In this document: positions 1 through 10,159 of the stretch, one piece after another
How positions within the stretch are numbered: position 1 is the first letter of the stretch
How the letters are laid out: each line of letters opens with the position of its first letter
Source of the DNA: Cepaea nemoralis
Taxonomy: Eukaryota; Mollusca; Gastropoda; Stylommatophora; Helicidae
Length of the DNA: 64,000 nucleotides
Assembly (NCBI GenBank): GCA_014155875.1
Contig: JACEFZ010005129.1
Coordinates: 206,001-270,000 of the forward strand
Direction: 5' to 3'
The notes under the pieces: model-generated
Database searches by the model: none
Seen by the model: only the letters and a program-made list of their open reading frames with translations
What the model was told of the DNA's origin: nothing
Position numbers and translations under genes: made by a program

Positions 1-135
1 AGATTTGAATACAGAATCTGGTCAAAACAGGAGAATTGTGAAGGAGGACTCTGGTGCTTTCACTGAAACCACAAGTAGCCTGACCATGGAAGTCATGGCA
101 GTAAGTAAAGCAATAACATGGCTCGAGATACAGAA
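1..135 (+). pseudogene. Fragment of I-type LINE RNase H domain
   Basis: From about base 35 this repeats, with few changes, the part of the RNase H domain that also occurs at 397-505, covering the stretch with the second acidic residue (LTMEVMAV). It stops abruptly near 135, and unrelated sequence leads into the longer copy that starts near 183. It is a short partial duplicate of the same element, not an independent gene. Confidence 0.7.
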
Positions 136-182
136 CTTCCGGTTTCAAGATGGCGACGGACGGTCGAGTTGTTTTGTAACCT

Positions 183-1010
183 GGCGAGGAGTGGGTGCAA
201 GTGCCAACAGACTTCTGCACATCCTTTTCAGATTGCATCCAACTAGATAGAAAATGCAGACAAGAAAATCCGGCTGCTGTTGAGGCTGAAGTACAAGCGT
301 TGATTTTCGAGAATTCGCTAGACGGTGACGCGGTCATCTACACAGATGGGTCAGTCGACCGACATGTGAGAAGCTCATGGGCCTTTACAGCTCGGGCCGA
401 AGGGAAAATTGTGAAGGGGGACTCTGGTGCTTTCACTGAAACCACAAGTAGCCTGACCATGGAAGTCATGGCAGTAAGTAAAGCAATAACATGGCTCGAG
501 ACACAGACATTCACTAGGGCTTGTTTCCTTAGCGACTCAATGAACATGATCAAGAGGATAGAGGAGGGGTCGATCCGAAGAGAATGGTTGCTGCCTCTTG
601 AGCGGTCTCGACTGGCAAAGATTAGTTTCATCTTCGTGCCAGGGCATGCGGGAGTACAAGGAAATTAGCGGGCTGACAAGCTCGCAGGTGAGGCTACTGT
701 GGAGGGCGGACGCGCCATGGACCAGGCCGACATTCTGAATGCTCTACGAGAAGTAAGACTTTTGCGAGAACCAAGTGATGACTGTGAATCTACAACCATG
801 GCCAGACTGCGAGAGCAGCAAATTAAAAGAGGGGTGGCCAAACAAGAACACTATGCAGGAAGCCAAAGAAGATTGATAAACCAACACAGAACTGGCGTCG
901 TTAGTCGCTACACACTGCGGGATTTGCTGAGGAGGGGATCCGAGCACTTATGGACTGAATGGTTCGATGTGCAATGAGGATGATCTGTCGACTAACTAAC
1001 TAACTAGATT
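183..1010 (+). mobile_element. 3' end of I-type LINE with RNase H, copy 1 (broken)
   Basis: This is the C-terminal part of a non-LTR retrotransposon ORF2 carrying an RNase H domain, which removes the RNA strand of the RNA-DNA hybrid after reverse transcription. The catalytic set is visible: YTDGS (first Asp), TMEVMAV (Glu), LSDSMNM (second Asp) and VPGHAGVQGN followed by ADKLA (His and last Asp). A TAG stop sits between GN and the ADKLA motif at about 666-668; the copy at 5.1 kb has a sense codon there. Reading continues in frame to about 977. The 3' end is an ACTA-type tandem tail (three units). RT and endonuclease are missing, so this is a 5'-truncated dead copy. An RNase H downstream of RT is typical of I-superfamily elements; the exact clade is inferred. 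Confidence 0.85.
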
Positions 1011-1432
1011 TAATACAGAGGTTTTGAAGGTAGATAAAGAAATTCAAGAACAATGCAGAGAGACTGTGAAAAATAGGTAAAATGTAAAAGCTAAAATACA
1101 GAGTATAATGGAACAATGGGAAATGTTACGGTACTCTCTTCATCGAATAAGCAAAGGAATATTACATGAGAGAAGCCAAAAAGCTAAGAAAACATGGATG
1201 ACTAAAGAAATCTTAATGCTGATGGCCAAAAGAAAACAGTGTTAAAGTGATCAACAAGAATATGATGAGATAAATACAGAAATAAGAGATATGTGTGTGA
1301 ATGCAAAGAAATGTGGTTAAACGAACAGTGCAAGAACATTGAATTAAATTATATTAAAGATGCAAAACATATGCACAGACAAATCAATGACCTCACAGTA
1401 AGAAACAATAGGAATAAATACAAACTAAGATG
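1011..1432 (+). pseudogene. RTE-like LINE fragment, linker before RT
   Basis: Interrupted frames read WMTKEILMLMAKRK, then after a frameshift WLNEQCKNIEL and KDAKHMHRQINDLT. This pattern matches the linker between endonuclease and reverse transcriptase in RTE-like elements. Both ends are truncated: it begins right after the tail of the preceding LINE and ends where the chemoreceptor-exon repeat starts. No catalytic domain remains. Confidence 0.6.
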
Positions 1433-1435
1433 TGG

Positions 1436-2125
1436 TCAGTTATTGTGAAGGCGGCGCAAATAATTCGTTGACAAGCGTGTCTTAAAATGAATATCAAATG
1501 TATGAACAAACAATCACATTATTTATGTTTCCTACCTAACAAAGTGATGTTGATAGTGTCTTTGAAACCTTGTTTCACAAAACACATTATATTGATACTG
1601 TTTGTTACGATACCAAAAATATTTATTAACTGGCATAACCCAGTTACCAAGATGTAAGTACATATACGAGCTGCTGCCTCATTTATTACTAAAGTTGTTG
1701 GAGATTCCTCTTTATTCGACAGCTGAAAGAACGTTTGATTCATATAGTACATACTGTGCTCTTGATGGTAAAGCCGTGCTTGTATTATATATTATTGTCT
1801 TGTGTGTAAGGTGATGTTTAGCCTCACTGTCAAGTGCATCTAAATTTAGGTTTCAACATCGGAATGACACTTTAAAAAAATGTTATATTGCACCCGACAT
1901 TTCAATAAAATTACTTAAAATTATACATATTTAATTACTTATGTAATAAACAACGTGGCTATTTGCGAGCAACCTGAATGGCAAGCAAATACAATGTGTT
2001 CACTAAAGAAACATAAAAGTGTATATGCATATAATTAAAAAAATAAGATATTAATAAACGATGGCGTATGTAGTATTGCATTTTCTGGTCGAATTAATCA
2101 CAACCTGTCAGATTTGCTCTAGAAA
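1436..2125 (-). repeat. Chemoreceptor-exon repeat, copy 1
   Basis: About 690 bp are homologous to the reverse complement of 42340-43040. The segment carries the exon-like ORF 1519-1752 and its upstream non-coding part, which includes stretches shared with 42460-42650 and 42330-42440. It ends at 1436 with the sequence ggtcagttattgtgaag, closely matching the outer ends of the inverted pair at 41.87 and 43.04 kb. The homology boundaries resemble a transposed or segmentally duplicated unit. Confidence 0.75.
1519..1752 (-). pseudogene. First exon-like ORF of a gastropod-type chemosensory 7TM receptor
   Basis: The 77-residue ORF holds an N-glycosylation site near the start (NQT), then one hydrophobic segment followed by INIMCFVKQGFKDTINITLLG. 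That matches TM1 and the first intracellular loop of class A chemosensory receptors expanded in gastropods. Right after LL the DNA reads ag/gtagg, a plausible splice donor, and the ORF then ends within a few codons, so this is probably exon 1 and not a full gene. No TM2-TM7 follow nearby. Compared with the copy at 42717, most differences in the TM1 part are silent, so the source exon was probably under protein-level constraint. It could be a stranded exon, a pseudogene or part of a gene running past unseen introns. Confidence 0.6.
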
Positions 2126-3194
2126 GCCATACTATTTATTGAATGATGTATTATTGAAGGAAGAGCACCGTGCTACTGAAAAAGGTATGAATTGTGGTCG
2201 ACAACCATTATATCTGGGTTAAATGTCTCTAGTGCATTTGCCACATTCAGAGAACGAATTGCTTTATCACTACAATTTCCCCAACAGTAAAATAGTATGT
2301 ATTGTAGTATACGAGCTACAATTAAATATCCATATGTAGTATAATTACGCTATGTTAAAGTCATGTGTCTCTTGTGGATAAAGTAGCAGAATGCATTACT
2401 CTATCAATGTAATGCTCCTGATGCACTAAAATAATTGCTAGGTTAGGATGAGAGTTGTAATGATACATGGATGATAATTGTAATAAATAATGAAACACGC
2501 AGGTTATAATTCGCTTTTCGAATCCTCATTGAACATGCGTATGTTATTTAAAACTCGCTTGCCGGTCGACTCGATGGCCATGGGTTCGAATTACCATGGT
2601 AGTTGTTTTTATTTTTCTGTAATTAATAGGCTCTTTTGTCGCATGGTAAATAAATTAAGGACCTATTTGCACGTCTCATGGCGTATTGGGGTTATGGTGA
2701 GACACTCATACTTGTAAAGATGTGTCGGCGCTAAAGCGGTGATGTAGTCAATATTACGCCGGCCGCCTCCATTGTCTAAGACATTTCGTGATACACAGTT
2801 TAGCCTGGGTCGACTTTGGAGAACAAATCTAATTATTTATAAATATCCGCTTCGATTGTAATTTAAACTTATGAAAGACGCTTCTAAGGCAAACGTCTAG
2901 CCATTACACTACTGCGCCCCTCACTAAGTTCGTCCCGGCCTTGACTGTGTGTCTGTTTATATAATTAACAATATATTAGAGTCCTCACAGCATTTACAAA
3001 TACACTTACGGTTTGATAAACTTTTCGATCCCAGCAAAATGACACATAATTTATTAACGTCAGCTTGATGATTCTAGATAAAGACCTTACAGTAACAAAT
3101 ATCTATTCACCACCAAATTGGGACATATATCTGAATAACATAACGACAAGACCCCCGCCCCCCTCCCCATATACTGGATAACAAACTGTGTTAC
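2126..3194. other. No gene; tRNA-like SINE remnants
   Basis: AT-rich sequence without a convincing ORF. Two weak tRNA-like patches are visible: a B-box-like ggttcgaattacc at 2583-2595 (plus), and on the minus strand around 2880-2930 a D-arm and anticodon-arm-like stretch containing an A-box-like tagtgtaatgg. Both probably come from old tRNA-derived SINEs. Confidence 0.35.
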
Positions 3195-3400
3195 GTATCC
3201 TTAACGTGAAGTCGCAGTCAACCTCATCATTTATTTTTTGCCTACTTGTGATCTCTTGGTGAAGTTACATTCACTAGTTTGCCATCGTTTTCTGAAGGAC
3301 CGGCACACATACCATTTCGTAAAAACCCACGCATGGCGATCTGCTGCCAAATCGCTGGCAGCTGTGTTTCGAACACGGTATGCAGGATTACTAAGTGCGT
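3195..3400 (-). repeat. SINE family B, eroded copy
   Basis: On the minus strand this shows the family body seen best at 28921-29166 (the cgatggcaaac type motif followed by a spaced ttgccaagag-like motif), with a degraded B-box (gttcgaaac) at about 3370. Its tRNA-side part closely resembles the copy at 46.8-47.0 kb, which shares cgatctgctgccaaatc. Confidence 0.5.
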
Positions 3401-3898
3401 CCATAACTCTTCACCACAGAGCTGGCATAAAATGGATAATTGTGGGATTTTTTAAAAGGCATTCCCCAAGTTGTGGATATTTGGACCTGAACTCGGACCT
3501 GGAGGCAGTAGAATATTCAATGATAACAAATAGTCCAGTAATTCTAAACAAACCAGACGCTCATATTACTCTCTATCCTGGAAAACAAACAATAAGCAAC
3601 CCGGAGCTTGTTCTAGTAACGAAGGCTGTTGAAAGCGACAGGAAGGCAAGTGTATGCCAACAACAACGAGGAAGTGAACATGAGGCGATAATGAGAATCC
3701 CGAATTAAATAAAGGACTTGACTGAAGGAAAACGCCCTCTTAGTTGAATTTACAAGAAAACAAAATGAAGTGGAGTGTGCTCGCATCACACACAGACAGC
3801 GCTCTCAAGAAAATCATAACAAATAAACAGCTCTAAACTTCACACTCAAAATATTCAACAGATGTATCGTTGACGCAGCAAAGAACATATATAGCAAG

Positions 3899-3907
3899 AG
3901 AGAGAGA

Positions 3908-3959
<52 letters not shown>

Positions 3960-3968
3960 GAGAGAGAC

Positions 3969-4001
<33 letters not shown>

Positions 4002-4050
4002 CAGAGAGGGAGAGAGAGCAAAGAATATGTATAGCAAGAGAGAGAGAGAG

Positions 4051-4107
<57 letters not shown>

Positions 4108-4129
4108 AAGAGAGAGAGGGAGAGAGAGG
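3899..4129 (+). repeat. (GA)n microsatellite
   Basis: Two nearly uninterrupted GA/AGAG tracts lie on either side of a short unique spacer (about 4018-4038). The right part of that spacer repeats the sequence before the first tract (gcaaagaa-at-atagcaagag), so the array contains a local duplication of its own flank. Confidence 0.95.
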
Positions 4130-4256
4130 CGCTGAGATTATTGCCCCTGCTGGTCCTTACACTTAAATTAACTTCACACATAATGCTGCACCCTCAGAGA
4201 AAACAAGGATATGTACTGTCAACGACCACTAGGGTAACTCAACTTTGATAGGCAAA

Positions 4257-4312
4257 TATCCCTACCCAAGAGTTAGCCAACAGTCTCTTTACATTGTGGC
4301 TCGTTTTAAGAA
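4257..4312 (+). repeat. Dispersed repeat shared with 6413-6468
   Basis: The sequence from atccctacccaagagttagcc onward recurs near 6413-6468 with about one change in six. Nothing in it is coding. It marks the left side of two repeat clusters. Confidence 0.55.
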
Positions 4313-4388
4313 TGAAGTCTAAAATGATGGTTCTGTCAGAAGAGACAGGAATTCGCTTTGGAAACAAGAGGTTGAAAAATCTGTCAAA

Positions 4389-4516
4389 ACTGTTATTTAC
4401 TGCCAAAATAGTACCTAGCGGTGTATGACAGCTGGGTCTTGAGCCTGAGGAATTAAGGCCGCCTGGCTAGTGCAGTCGCCGCGGACTGTGCAGGTTACAG
4501 TTTTCTTTTTGCTCCA
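4389..4516 (+). mobile_element. MITE, partial copy lacking its right terminus
   Basis: It starts with the left inverted terminus and interior of the complete MITE at 4801-4965 (ctgttatttactgccaaaat, then the cagtcgccgcg core), but leaves that homology after a T-rich run. The right inverted repeat is absent, and a tRNA-like SINE head on the other strand follows directly. Confidence 0.65.
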
Positions 4517-4524
4517 GACAAAAA

Positions 4525-4618
4525 AAACCAAAAAAACTCCACACCTTATCGAGGATTCGAAACCGGGTCCCCTGGAGTATAATCCGACATACTAGCCACT
4601 CGGCCAGCCGCTCCTCCT
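4525..4618 (-). repeat. tRNA-derived SINE head (family C)
   Basis: Read on the minus strand, it begins gcggctggccgagtggcta, resembling a tRNA D-arm with A-box, and about 45 bases later has ggtttcgaatcc, a B-box with one extra T. The body is only a poly-T/GT-rich stretch. A functional tRNA is unlikely because of the B-box insertion and absence of a proper acceptor stem. Confidence 0.5.
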
Positions 4619-4783
4619 TCACAAAAGGCAGAAGGTGAAGAAAATTAGTGACTGCAGGAAGACCTAACACGAATGTCTAGTTGATCTGGAATGGTGCTTT
4701 AGTCAGAATATTTTATCCCCCTGTTAAATACTAACATTTTACGCACACACTCGCTCAACTTGCGTTCCAAGAATCAAGTGTGG
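4619..4783 (+). repeat. Dispersed repeat shared with 10160-10325
   Basis: Contains cagaaggtgaagaa and the block gaagacctaacacgaatgt, followed by tctagttgatctgg, repeated with moderate divergence at 10168-10230. Similarity continues more weakly to the ends. Non-coding. Confidence 0.55.
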
Positions 4784-4800
4784 TGTCCGTGGGTCAAAGA

Positions 4801-4965
4801 CTGTCATTTACTGCCAATATAGTACCTTACGGTGTATGATAGAGGGGTCTTTGAGCCTGATGAATTAGTCTAGCTAGTGCAGTCGCCGCGAACTGTGCAG
4901 GCTAGGATTTTCTTTTTTCCCATCTGCAATACACCGCAATGTACTATATTGGCAGTAAATGACAG
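4801..4965 (+). mobile_element. Complete 165-bp MITE with 37-bp terminal inverted repeats
   Basis: The left end 4801-4837 (ctgtcatttactgccaatat...) and right end 4929-4965 are reverse complements with about three mismatches. A T-rich core of about 90 bp lies between and shows no ORF, so this is a non-autonomous DNA element. Both sides carry tgtccgtgggt followed by c/g and aaa (4784-4798 and 4966-4980), a direct repeat that may be an unusually long target duplication. The transposase family is not recognisable. Confidence 0.75.
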
Positions 4966-5112
4966 TGTCCGTGGGTGAAATAACAAAACAATGATATCTT
5001 TCATTACAACAGATTTATAAGAAAATTCTTAGTTCATCTAGTAAACTAGAACCAAAACACAAATGTGTTAAATAAATACTGCATGAACGAACTAAGCTGC
5101 CTATCTATGCTA

Positions 5113-5925
5113 ATCGCCAACATATTTCTGCACGTCCTTTTCAGTTTGCATCCAACTAGATAGAAAATGCAGACAAGAAGATCCGGCTGCTGTGGAGGCT
5201 GAAGTACAAGCGTTGATTTTCGAGAATTCGCTAGACGGTGACGCGGTCATCTACACAGATGGGTCGGTCGTCCGACATGTGAGAAGCTCATGGGCCTTTA
5301 AGGCTCGGACCGGAGGGAGAATTGTGAAGGAGGACCCTGGTGCTTTCACTGAAACCACAAGTAGCCTGACTATGGAAGTCATGGCAGTAAGTAAAGCAAT
5401 AAGATGGCTCGAGACACAGACATTCACTAGGGCATGTTTCCTTAGCGACTCAATGAACATGATCAAGAGGATAGAGGAGGGGTCGATCCGAAGAGAATGG
5501 TTGCTGCCGCTGGAGCCCGTCTCGGCTGGCAAAGATTAGTTTCATCTTCGTGCCAGGGCATGCGGGAGTCCAAGGAAATGGGTGGGCTGACAAGCTCGCA
5601 GGTGAGGCTACTGTGGAGGGCGGACGCGCCATGGACCAGGCTGACATTCTGAATGCTCTACGAGAAGTAAGACTTTTGTGTGAACCAAGTGATGACTGTG
5701 AATCAACAACCATGGCCAGACTGCGAGAGCAGCAAATTAAAAGAGGGGTGGCCAAACAAGAACACTACGCAGGAAGCCAAAGAAGATTGATAAACTAACA
5801 CAGAACTGGTGTCGTTAGCCGCTACACGCTGCGGGATTTGCTGAGGAGGGGATCCGAGCACTTATGGACTGAATGGTTCGATGTGCAATGAGGATGATCT
5901 GTCGACTAACTAACTAACTAAATCT
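5113..5925 (+). mobile_element. 3' end of I-type LINE with RNase H, copy 2 (frameshifted)
   Basis: Homologous over its whole length to 215-1010. It shows YTDGS, TMEVMAV, LSDSMNM and, in another frame after 5515, PGHAGVQGNGWADKLAG. One extra base near 5517-5525 shifts the frame in the stretch after LLPLE, ending the first ORF at 5539. A second stop (taa near 5796) interrupts the distal part. The 3' tail is the same ACTA-type tandem repeat as in copy 1. This copy kept the residue before ADKLA that is a stop in copy 1, so the two decayed independently. Confidence 0.85.
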
Positions 5926-6474
5926 ATGTTAATCTCTCATCACTTGCACACATTTACAGGCAAACACATTCTTCGACGATAAGTTTATGGGGGTCATCTG
6001 GGGTGTTTTGATCCCGTTAGGGATAGAGCTTAACTTAGGCCTTCTGTTTAGGTATGGAAGTCGAGATACAAACAGATAATCGATGTTCCTCCGGATTCTG
6101 CTTTCACTATCATTCGAATCACCTTTTCTCTAACAGTTCACCGGTTTCTGGTTAACTCTATAGCAGCAACAAGGCTCCCCAGTTTTGCGCATACTCTTAG
6201 CTCATAATAGATCATCAGGCAATTTCAATTCGTTATTACGTCTGTTATTCACTAGCGTTTTGTCTGTATGTGACCCGGGCGAATGTCGATATGTTTCTCC
6301 CTCCAATACTATCGTACTAAATGCATGTCGCATTTTACACTAGATCTCTGTCGTTGAGTTAAAACTATATCTCTGACTCGGATCTTTAGGGTATTCCATC
6401 TATAACAGACAGACGTCCCTACCCAAGAGTTAGCCGACAGTTTCTTGAAATTATGGCTCCTTATACTGCTTCTT
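5926..6474. other. No gene recognised; dispersed repeat at 6413-6468
   Basis: No ORF or RNA feature is supported. The stretch 6413-6468 (gtccctacccaagagttagcc...) is the partner of the repeat at 4257-4312. Confidence 0.4.
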
Positions 6475-6880
6475 CCGCGTTCATCCGCCCTTAGACCAAC
6501 ACATCAGATTGTTGACCGGGTTGGCCTTTCCAGGTGTTTCTCACTGTTGTGGTGCCGTCGACATCCCAGCTGGTCAAATTAGAAAGGTCGAAGACTTCAT
6601 AATCAGCACTCAAGGGAAGGCAGGGGCAGTCCATAGGCATCATCCGCCATCCAAGGAGGCGTCCATAATTGCAGAGCCGAAACATTGCGCTCTGGTACCG
6701 AGCTCACCCAAGGAATCGCCACATCCTGCACATGGCTGCTTTAATTCCTCATATATACATAGATTCGTTCAGCCATATCCCTTTGCTTAGAGCCATAGAA
6801 CAAGTGTCTGGACCAAGAATGTTTTGGCACTGTCGAATGATTCGGACTCTGAGTGCAGTGGATTTGCTTAAAAAAGGTAT
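6475..6880 (-). repeat. rDNA-associated repeat, copy A
   Basis: About 400 bp are homologous to two segments (about 7795-8165 and 8430-8740) inside the insert that interrupts the 18S pseudogene. Shared landmarks are tgctttaa-t-cctca, the cagagccg..aca block, ggaaggcaggg(g/a)cag and, at the low-coordinate end, gttcatccg. It abuts the 18S pseudogene where the rRNA homology stops, so a second member of the insert family probably replaced or truncated the 3' part of the 18S copy. Confidence 0.65.
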
Positions 6881-6905
6881 ATTCCATTTCGCTTCACTTT
6901 GCCAC

Positions 6906-7782
6906 TGGGATGGCTAGTCGGTATCGGTTATGGTCAGAACTATGGCGGTATCTGATCGTGTTCGCGCCTCTGACTTTCGTTTTTGATTAATGAAAACAGT
7001 CCTTATAAATGCTTTCGCAGTAGCTCGTCGTGCGGCGATCCAAGAATCATTAACTCCAGTTCCCTAAACCAACAAAATAGAACCGAGATCATATTCCACT
7101 ATTTCATGCACCATTATTCAGGCAGTGGTAGGCTTGCTATGAACATTCACATTTTTTTTTCAAAGTAAACGCGCTGGCCACCCGGAAAGCTCAGCAAAGA
7201 TCCACAACGAGAGAGTGTCGGCAGACGGTAGGGGAGGGATAACTGGTAGTGAACTGGTGCGAGCCGGACTTCCTGCCTGCACCTTTGATCCAAATACGAG
7301 CTTTGTAACTGAAACAACTTTAATATACCCTACTGGAGCTGGAATTACTGTGGCTGCTGGCACAAGACTTGCTCTTCGGTAGATCCTCGTTAAAGGGTTA
7401 AAAGTGTACGCAGTCAAATTACGGAGCCTCGACAGAGTCCCGTATTGTTACGTTTCGTCACTATCTCTCCGTGCCGGGAGTGGGCAAGTTAAGCGCCTGA
7501 TAACATCCGTGGATGTGGTAGCCGTTTCTCATGCTCCTTCTCCGGACTCGAACCCTGATTTCCTGTTACTCGTTACAAACATGGTAGGCATGTCACGTAC
7601 CATCAAAATTTGAAAGGGCAGACATTTAAAAGATGCATCGCCGACACACAATGTCTTGCGATTAGCACAAAGTTATCCAGAGTCACCAGTGGGACGCCGC
7701 GCCCCGCGAAGGACAACGACGATTGGTTATTAACTAATAAAAGTGGTCTTTACGCGAGGGTTGGAGCGTTATAAGCATGTAT
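6906..7782 (-). pseudogene. 18S rRNA pseudogene, internal segment
   Basis: Read on the minus strand, this follows the small-subunit rRNA from just after the TACATGC region: ACTGGTGACTCTGGATAAC, GAGAAACGGCTACCACATCC, CACTCCCGGCACGG, GTGCCAGCAGCC, TATATTAAAGTTGTT, GCCTGAATAATGGTGCATG, TCGGTTCTATTTTGTTGG, GAACGAAAGTCAGAGG and GATCAGATACCG. Substitutions occur throughout, including in normally invariant sites. About 50 nt are missing between taatgatt and attcttgg (plus 7045-7050), a deletion across a short shared motif. Homology ends near 6906 in the GACTAGC(G)ATCC region, leaving roughly the 3' 40% absent. The expansion segments look molluscan. This is a dead copy. Confidence 0.93.
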
Positions 7783-9441
7783 ATTTTTCTTCTTTTCGTT
7801 CATCCGGAGTGTTTTTTCAGATGTGATTGCGGTGTGTCTGTTATGCGCCCTTGGGCCGAAACCCGTAGGCCAACACATCCGACAATAGCGTGCTTTTTTG
7901 GCCAGGTAGCATTCCTGGGAGACTCTCACTTTTGTGGTGCCATCTACAACCATGCTGGCCAAGGTTGAACGGTCGAAGCCAACGGTCATCCCTCAAAGGA
8001 AGGCAGGGACAGTCCATAGCATGTTCCGCCATCCAAGGTTGCTTCCATAGTTGCAGGGCCGACACATAACGCCCTGAGTCTGGGCTCACCGAGGGAAATC
8101 GTCACGTCCTGCTCATGGCTGCTTTAAATCCTCACTTCAATATATTGGTCATTTCGTTTGCCCCGGGCCATTCCCGCACAAACCAGACAGGTTTGCAGAC
8201 GGTATCCACTCAGCGAGTTTTCGGACATGTGCTTGTCGTTGCGCCCGTCAGAGCTGTTCCAGGCACGACAGACATTCGGAAAACTACCTAATGAGAGCTG
8301 TTCCTAACAAGAGCGGCATTCGAAAACTAGGTAGTCAGAGCTGTTCCTAGCACGAAAGACATTCGGACAAGACATTTCACTCGTACGTAATTGCGTAGTG
8401 TCAATGTTTAGTTTGCCACCCGTAGGACGACACTTCCGACTTCCGGCGGGAATTTTTTAATGAGGTTAGCCTTCCTCTGGTTTCGGGGCACGTTAGACTG
8501 TTGTGATGTCGCCAACATCTCAGCTGGTCAAGATAGAACGATGAACGACATCGTGGTCAGCCCTCAATGGAAGGCAGGGGCAGACCATGGGCATTCCCTC
8601 GCTATCCAAGGAGGCTTCCGTAATTGCAGAGCCGGCACATATTTCTCTGAGACTGGGCTCACCCGAGGAGTTGCCACGTCCTGCTCATAGCTGCTTTAGT
8701 TCCTCACTTCCATGTGTTGGGCAACTCGTTTGCCACTGATCGCTCAAGCACACACCAGGAACGGTCAGACTGCGAGCGACATCCACTCGGTAAGCTTTTG
8801 CTTTTGACTTCGGACCACGCAATAGGTTCGCTCGCCGTGCGTTCCATTTTTCGTCATTGAGACGTTCTTCCACTTTTGTCTGCACTGTCTATGAGTTATA
8901 TACAGACAGTTTTCGTAACCATTTCCTTCGACTGGGGCACTTTTCTGACTTTTTGTACTCGCTCACGAGGTAGGCTACATGTGCTGCCGGCTCAGCACCT
9001 TACCTTCGTGCAGCAGTGAACAAGAAACGGCCTGACCCTCTCATCCGCGAATCTCTCATATCCCCCAGCTGAGAGCCTTCGAACTTGTATCACACCTGAG
9101 CATGTAGCTTGCTCAGTATCCAGCCTTTATTTTTCGAAAGGTGGGTATCGGCCCGGCTCTCAGATCCGAGGGTTTGAGGCTTAGAGGCGTTCAGCCACAG
9201 CCCTCGACAGGGAGCCTTACGAGGTTTGTCCGGACCAAGAACTTCTGCCTTCGTGAACCTGATTTAAATGTTTGACTGTTATCCTCAGTCTACCTGCAGA
9301 CCAGCAGGTTGTATCTCTCTTAGTCTGGTCCCTATCCCATGAGCTGTCCGATATGTAGTTTTTCATCCATCGGCAAGCACATGGGGTCGATGAGACACGC
9401 AAGCTCCCCCACCACGGCAAGATGGAGACACATCGGGGGAG
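7783..9441 (-). mobile_element. 1.66-kb insert in the 18S pseudogene with 12-bp target duplication
   Basis: The 12-mer ataagcatgtat occurs at 7771-7782 and 9442-9453. Removing one copy plus the insert joins the two rRNA pieces exactly at AATACATGC...AACGCTCC. On the minus strand the insert ends gaaaagaagaaaaat, an A-rich tail typical of retrotransposition. It has no long ORF. From its minus-strand 5' end it holds: a piece (9310-9435) resembling leaders of some RTE-like elements (cgtggtgggggagcttgcgtg and gggaccagactaagag), a patch with 28S-like ggctgaacgcctctaag (9175-9192), a middle part, and two direct copies of a roughly 350-bp unit separated by short tandem repeats. Probably a composite non-autonomous retroelement. 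Confidence 0.75.
8247..8382 (+). repeat. Three tandem repeats of about 44 bp inside the rDNA insert
   Basis: Three successive units share agagctgttcc, then acga or gagcg, and gacattcg followed by ga-aaactac/ag. They begin near 8249, 8293 and 8335. They lie between the two larger direct units of the insert, an arrangement reminiscent of intergenic-spacer subrepeats. Confidence 0.75.
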
Positions 9442-9617
9442 ATAAGCATGTATTATCTCTAGAGTTGCTACAGTTATCCAAGTAGGATCGTGTCATCTAA
9501 GGAACCTCGATTGGTGTAATGAGCCATTCGCGATTTCACCGTGAGACAATGTGAACTTAGGCATGCATGGCTTAATCTTTGAATAAGCATATGAATACTG
9601 GCAGGATCAACCAGATA
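9442..9617 (-). pseudogene. 18S rRNA pseudogene, 5' end
   Basis: The minus strand starts at 9617 with a changed form of the universal small-subunit 5' end (ctggttgatcctgccagta), followed by catatgctt, AAAGATTAAGCCATGCATG, GCGAATGGCTCATTA, GGTTCCTTAGATGA, CCTACTTGGATAACTGTAG and TCTAGAG(A)TAATACATGC. It then meets the insert. Substitutions at core helices and a small deletion show decay. With 6906-7782 it accounts for about the first 1,050 positions of an 18S gene. Confidence 0.93.
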
Positions 9618-9800
9618 TTTATCGCACAGTTGGACTATTCACGCACACGCAGGTCAAGGGTAGCAATCGCTCAGCTCATTTCATCCGTACTCTGTAATAC
9701 GTGAAAAACCACTGGACGCCTACCGAGGGCCTTCCAAGCTACACCAAGCAGGACTAACCGAAAAGCTATTCCAGCTTAGTGACTGCAGGCCCAATACTCA
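9618..9800. other. Sequence upstream of the 18S 5' end
   Basis: This is where an external transcribed spacer would lie on the minus strand. No promoter motif is recognisable and no ORF is supported. Confidence 0.3.
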
Positions 9801-9802
9801 TC

Positions 9803-9808
9803 GAGAGA

Positions 9809-9886
<78 letters not shown>
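9803..9886 (+). repeat. (GA)n microsatellite
   Basis: About 40 GA units, one GGGA interruption near the start. Confidence 0.95.
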
Positions 9887-9889
<3 letters not shown>

Positions 9890-10159
9890 TCGAGACTTGG
9901 TCGAAAGTTCATACACATTTGCTCTTTCACCCCCTCAAACCACGACTCTGGCTTCATGTTGTGGTCACATTCTCAAAACGCCTGCCTCGCTAACTTGCGT
10001 CGGCTTTGAAGATCCCGATTGGGTACACCTCACACAGCCATCCGAGACAAAGAACGCCAGACGCGGGACTGATCTTGCGAACCAGACCAGCTCACAAGCA
10101 CCTTAAACGAATGACTACAGTGATGGTCCCGATAGAAGAGACTGGCCTTCACTTGGGAG

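Noticed and set aside
3238..3708. 156-residue ORF
   Set aside because: Starts inside a SINE remnant and has no recognisable domain; codon pattern unremarkable.
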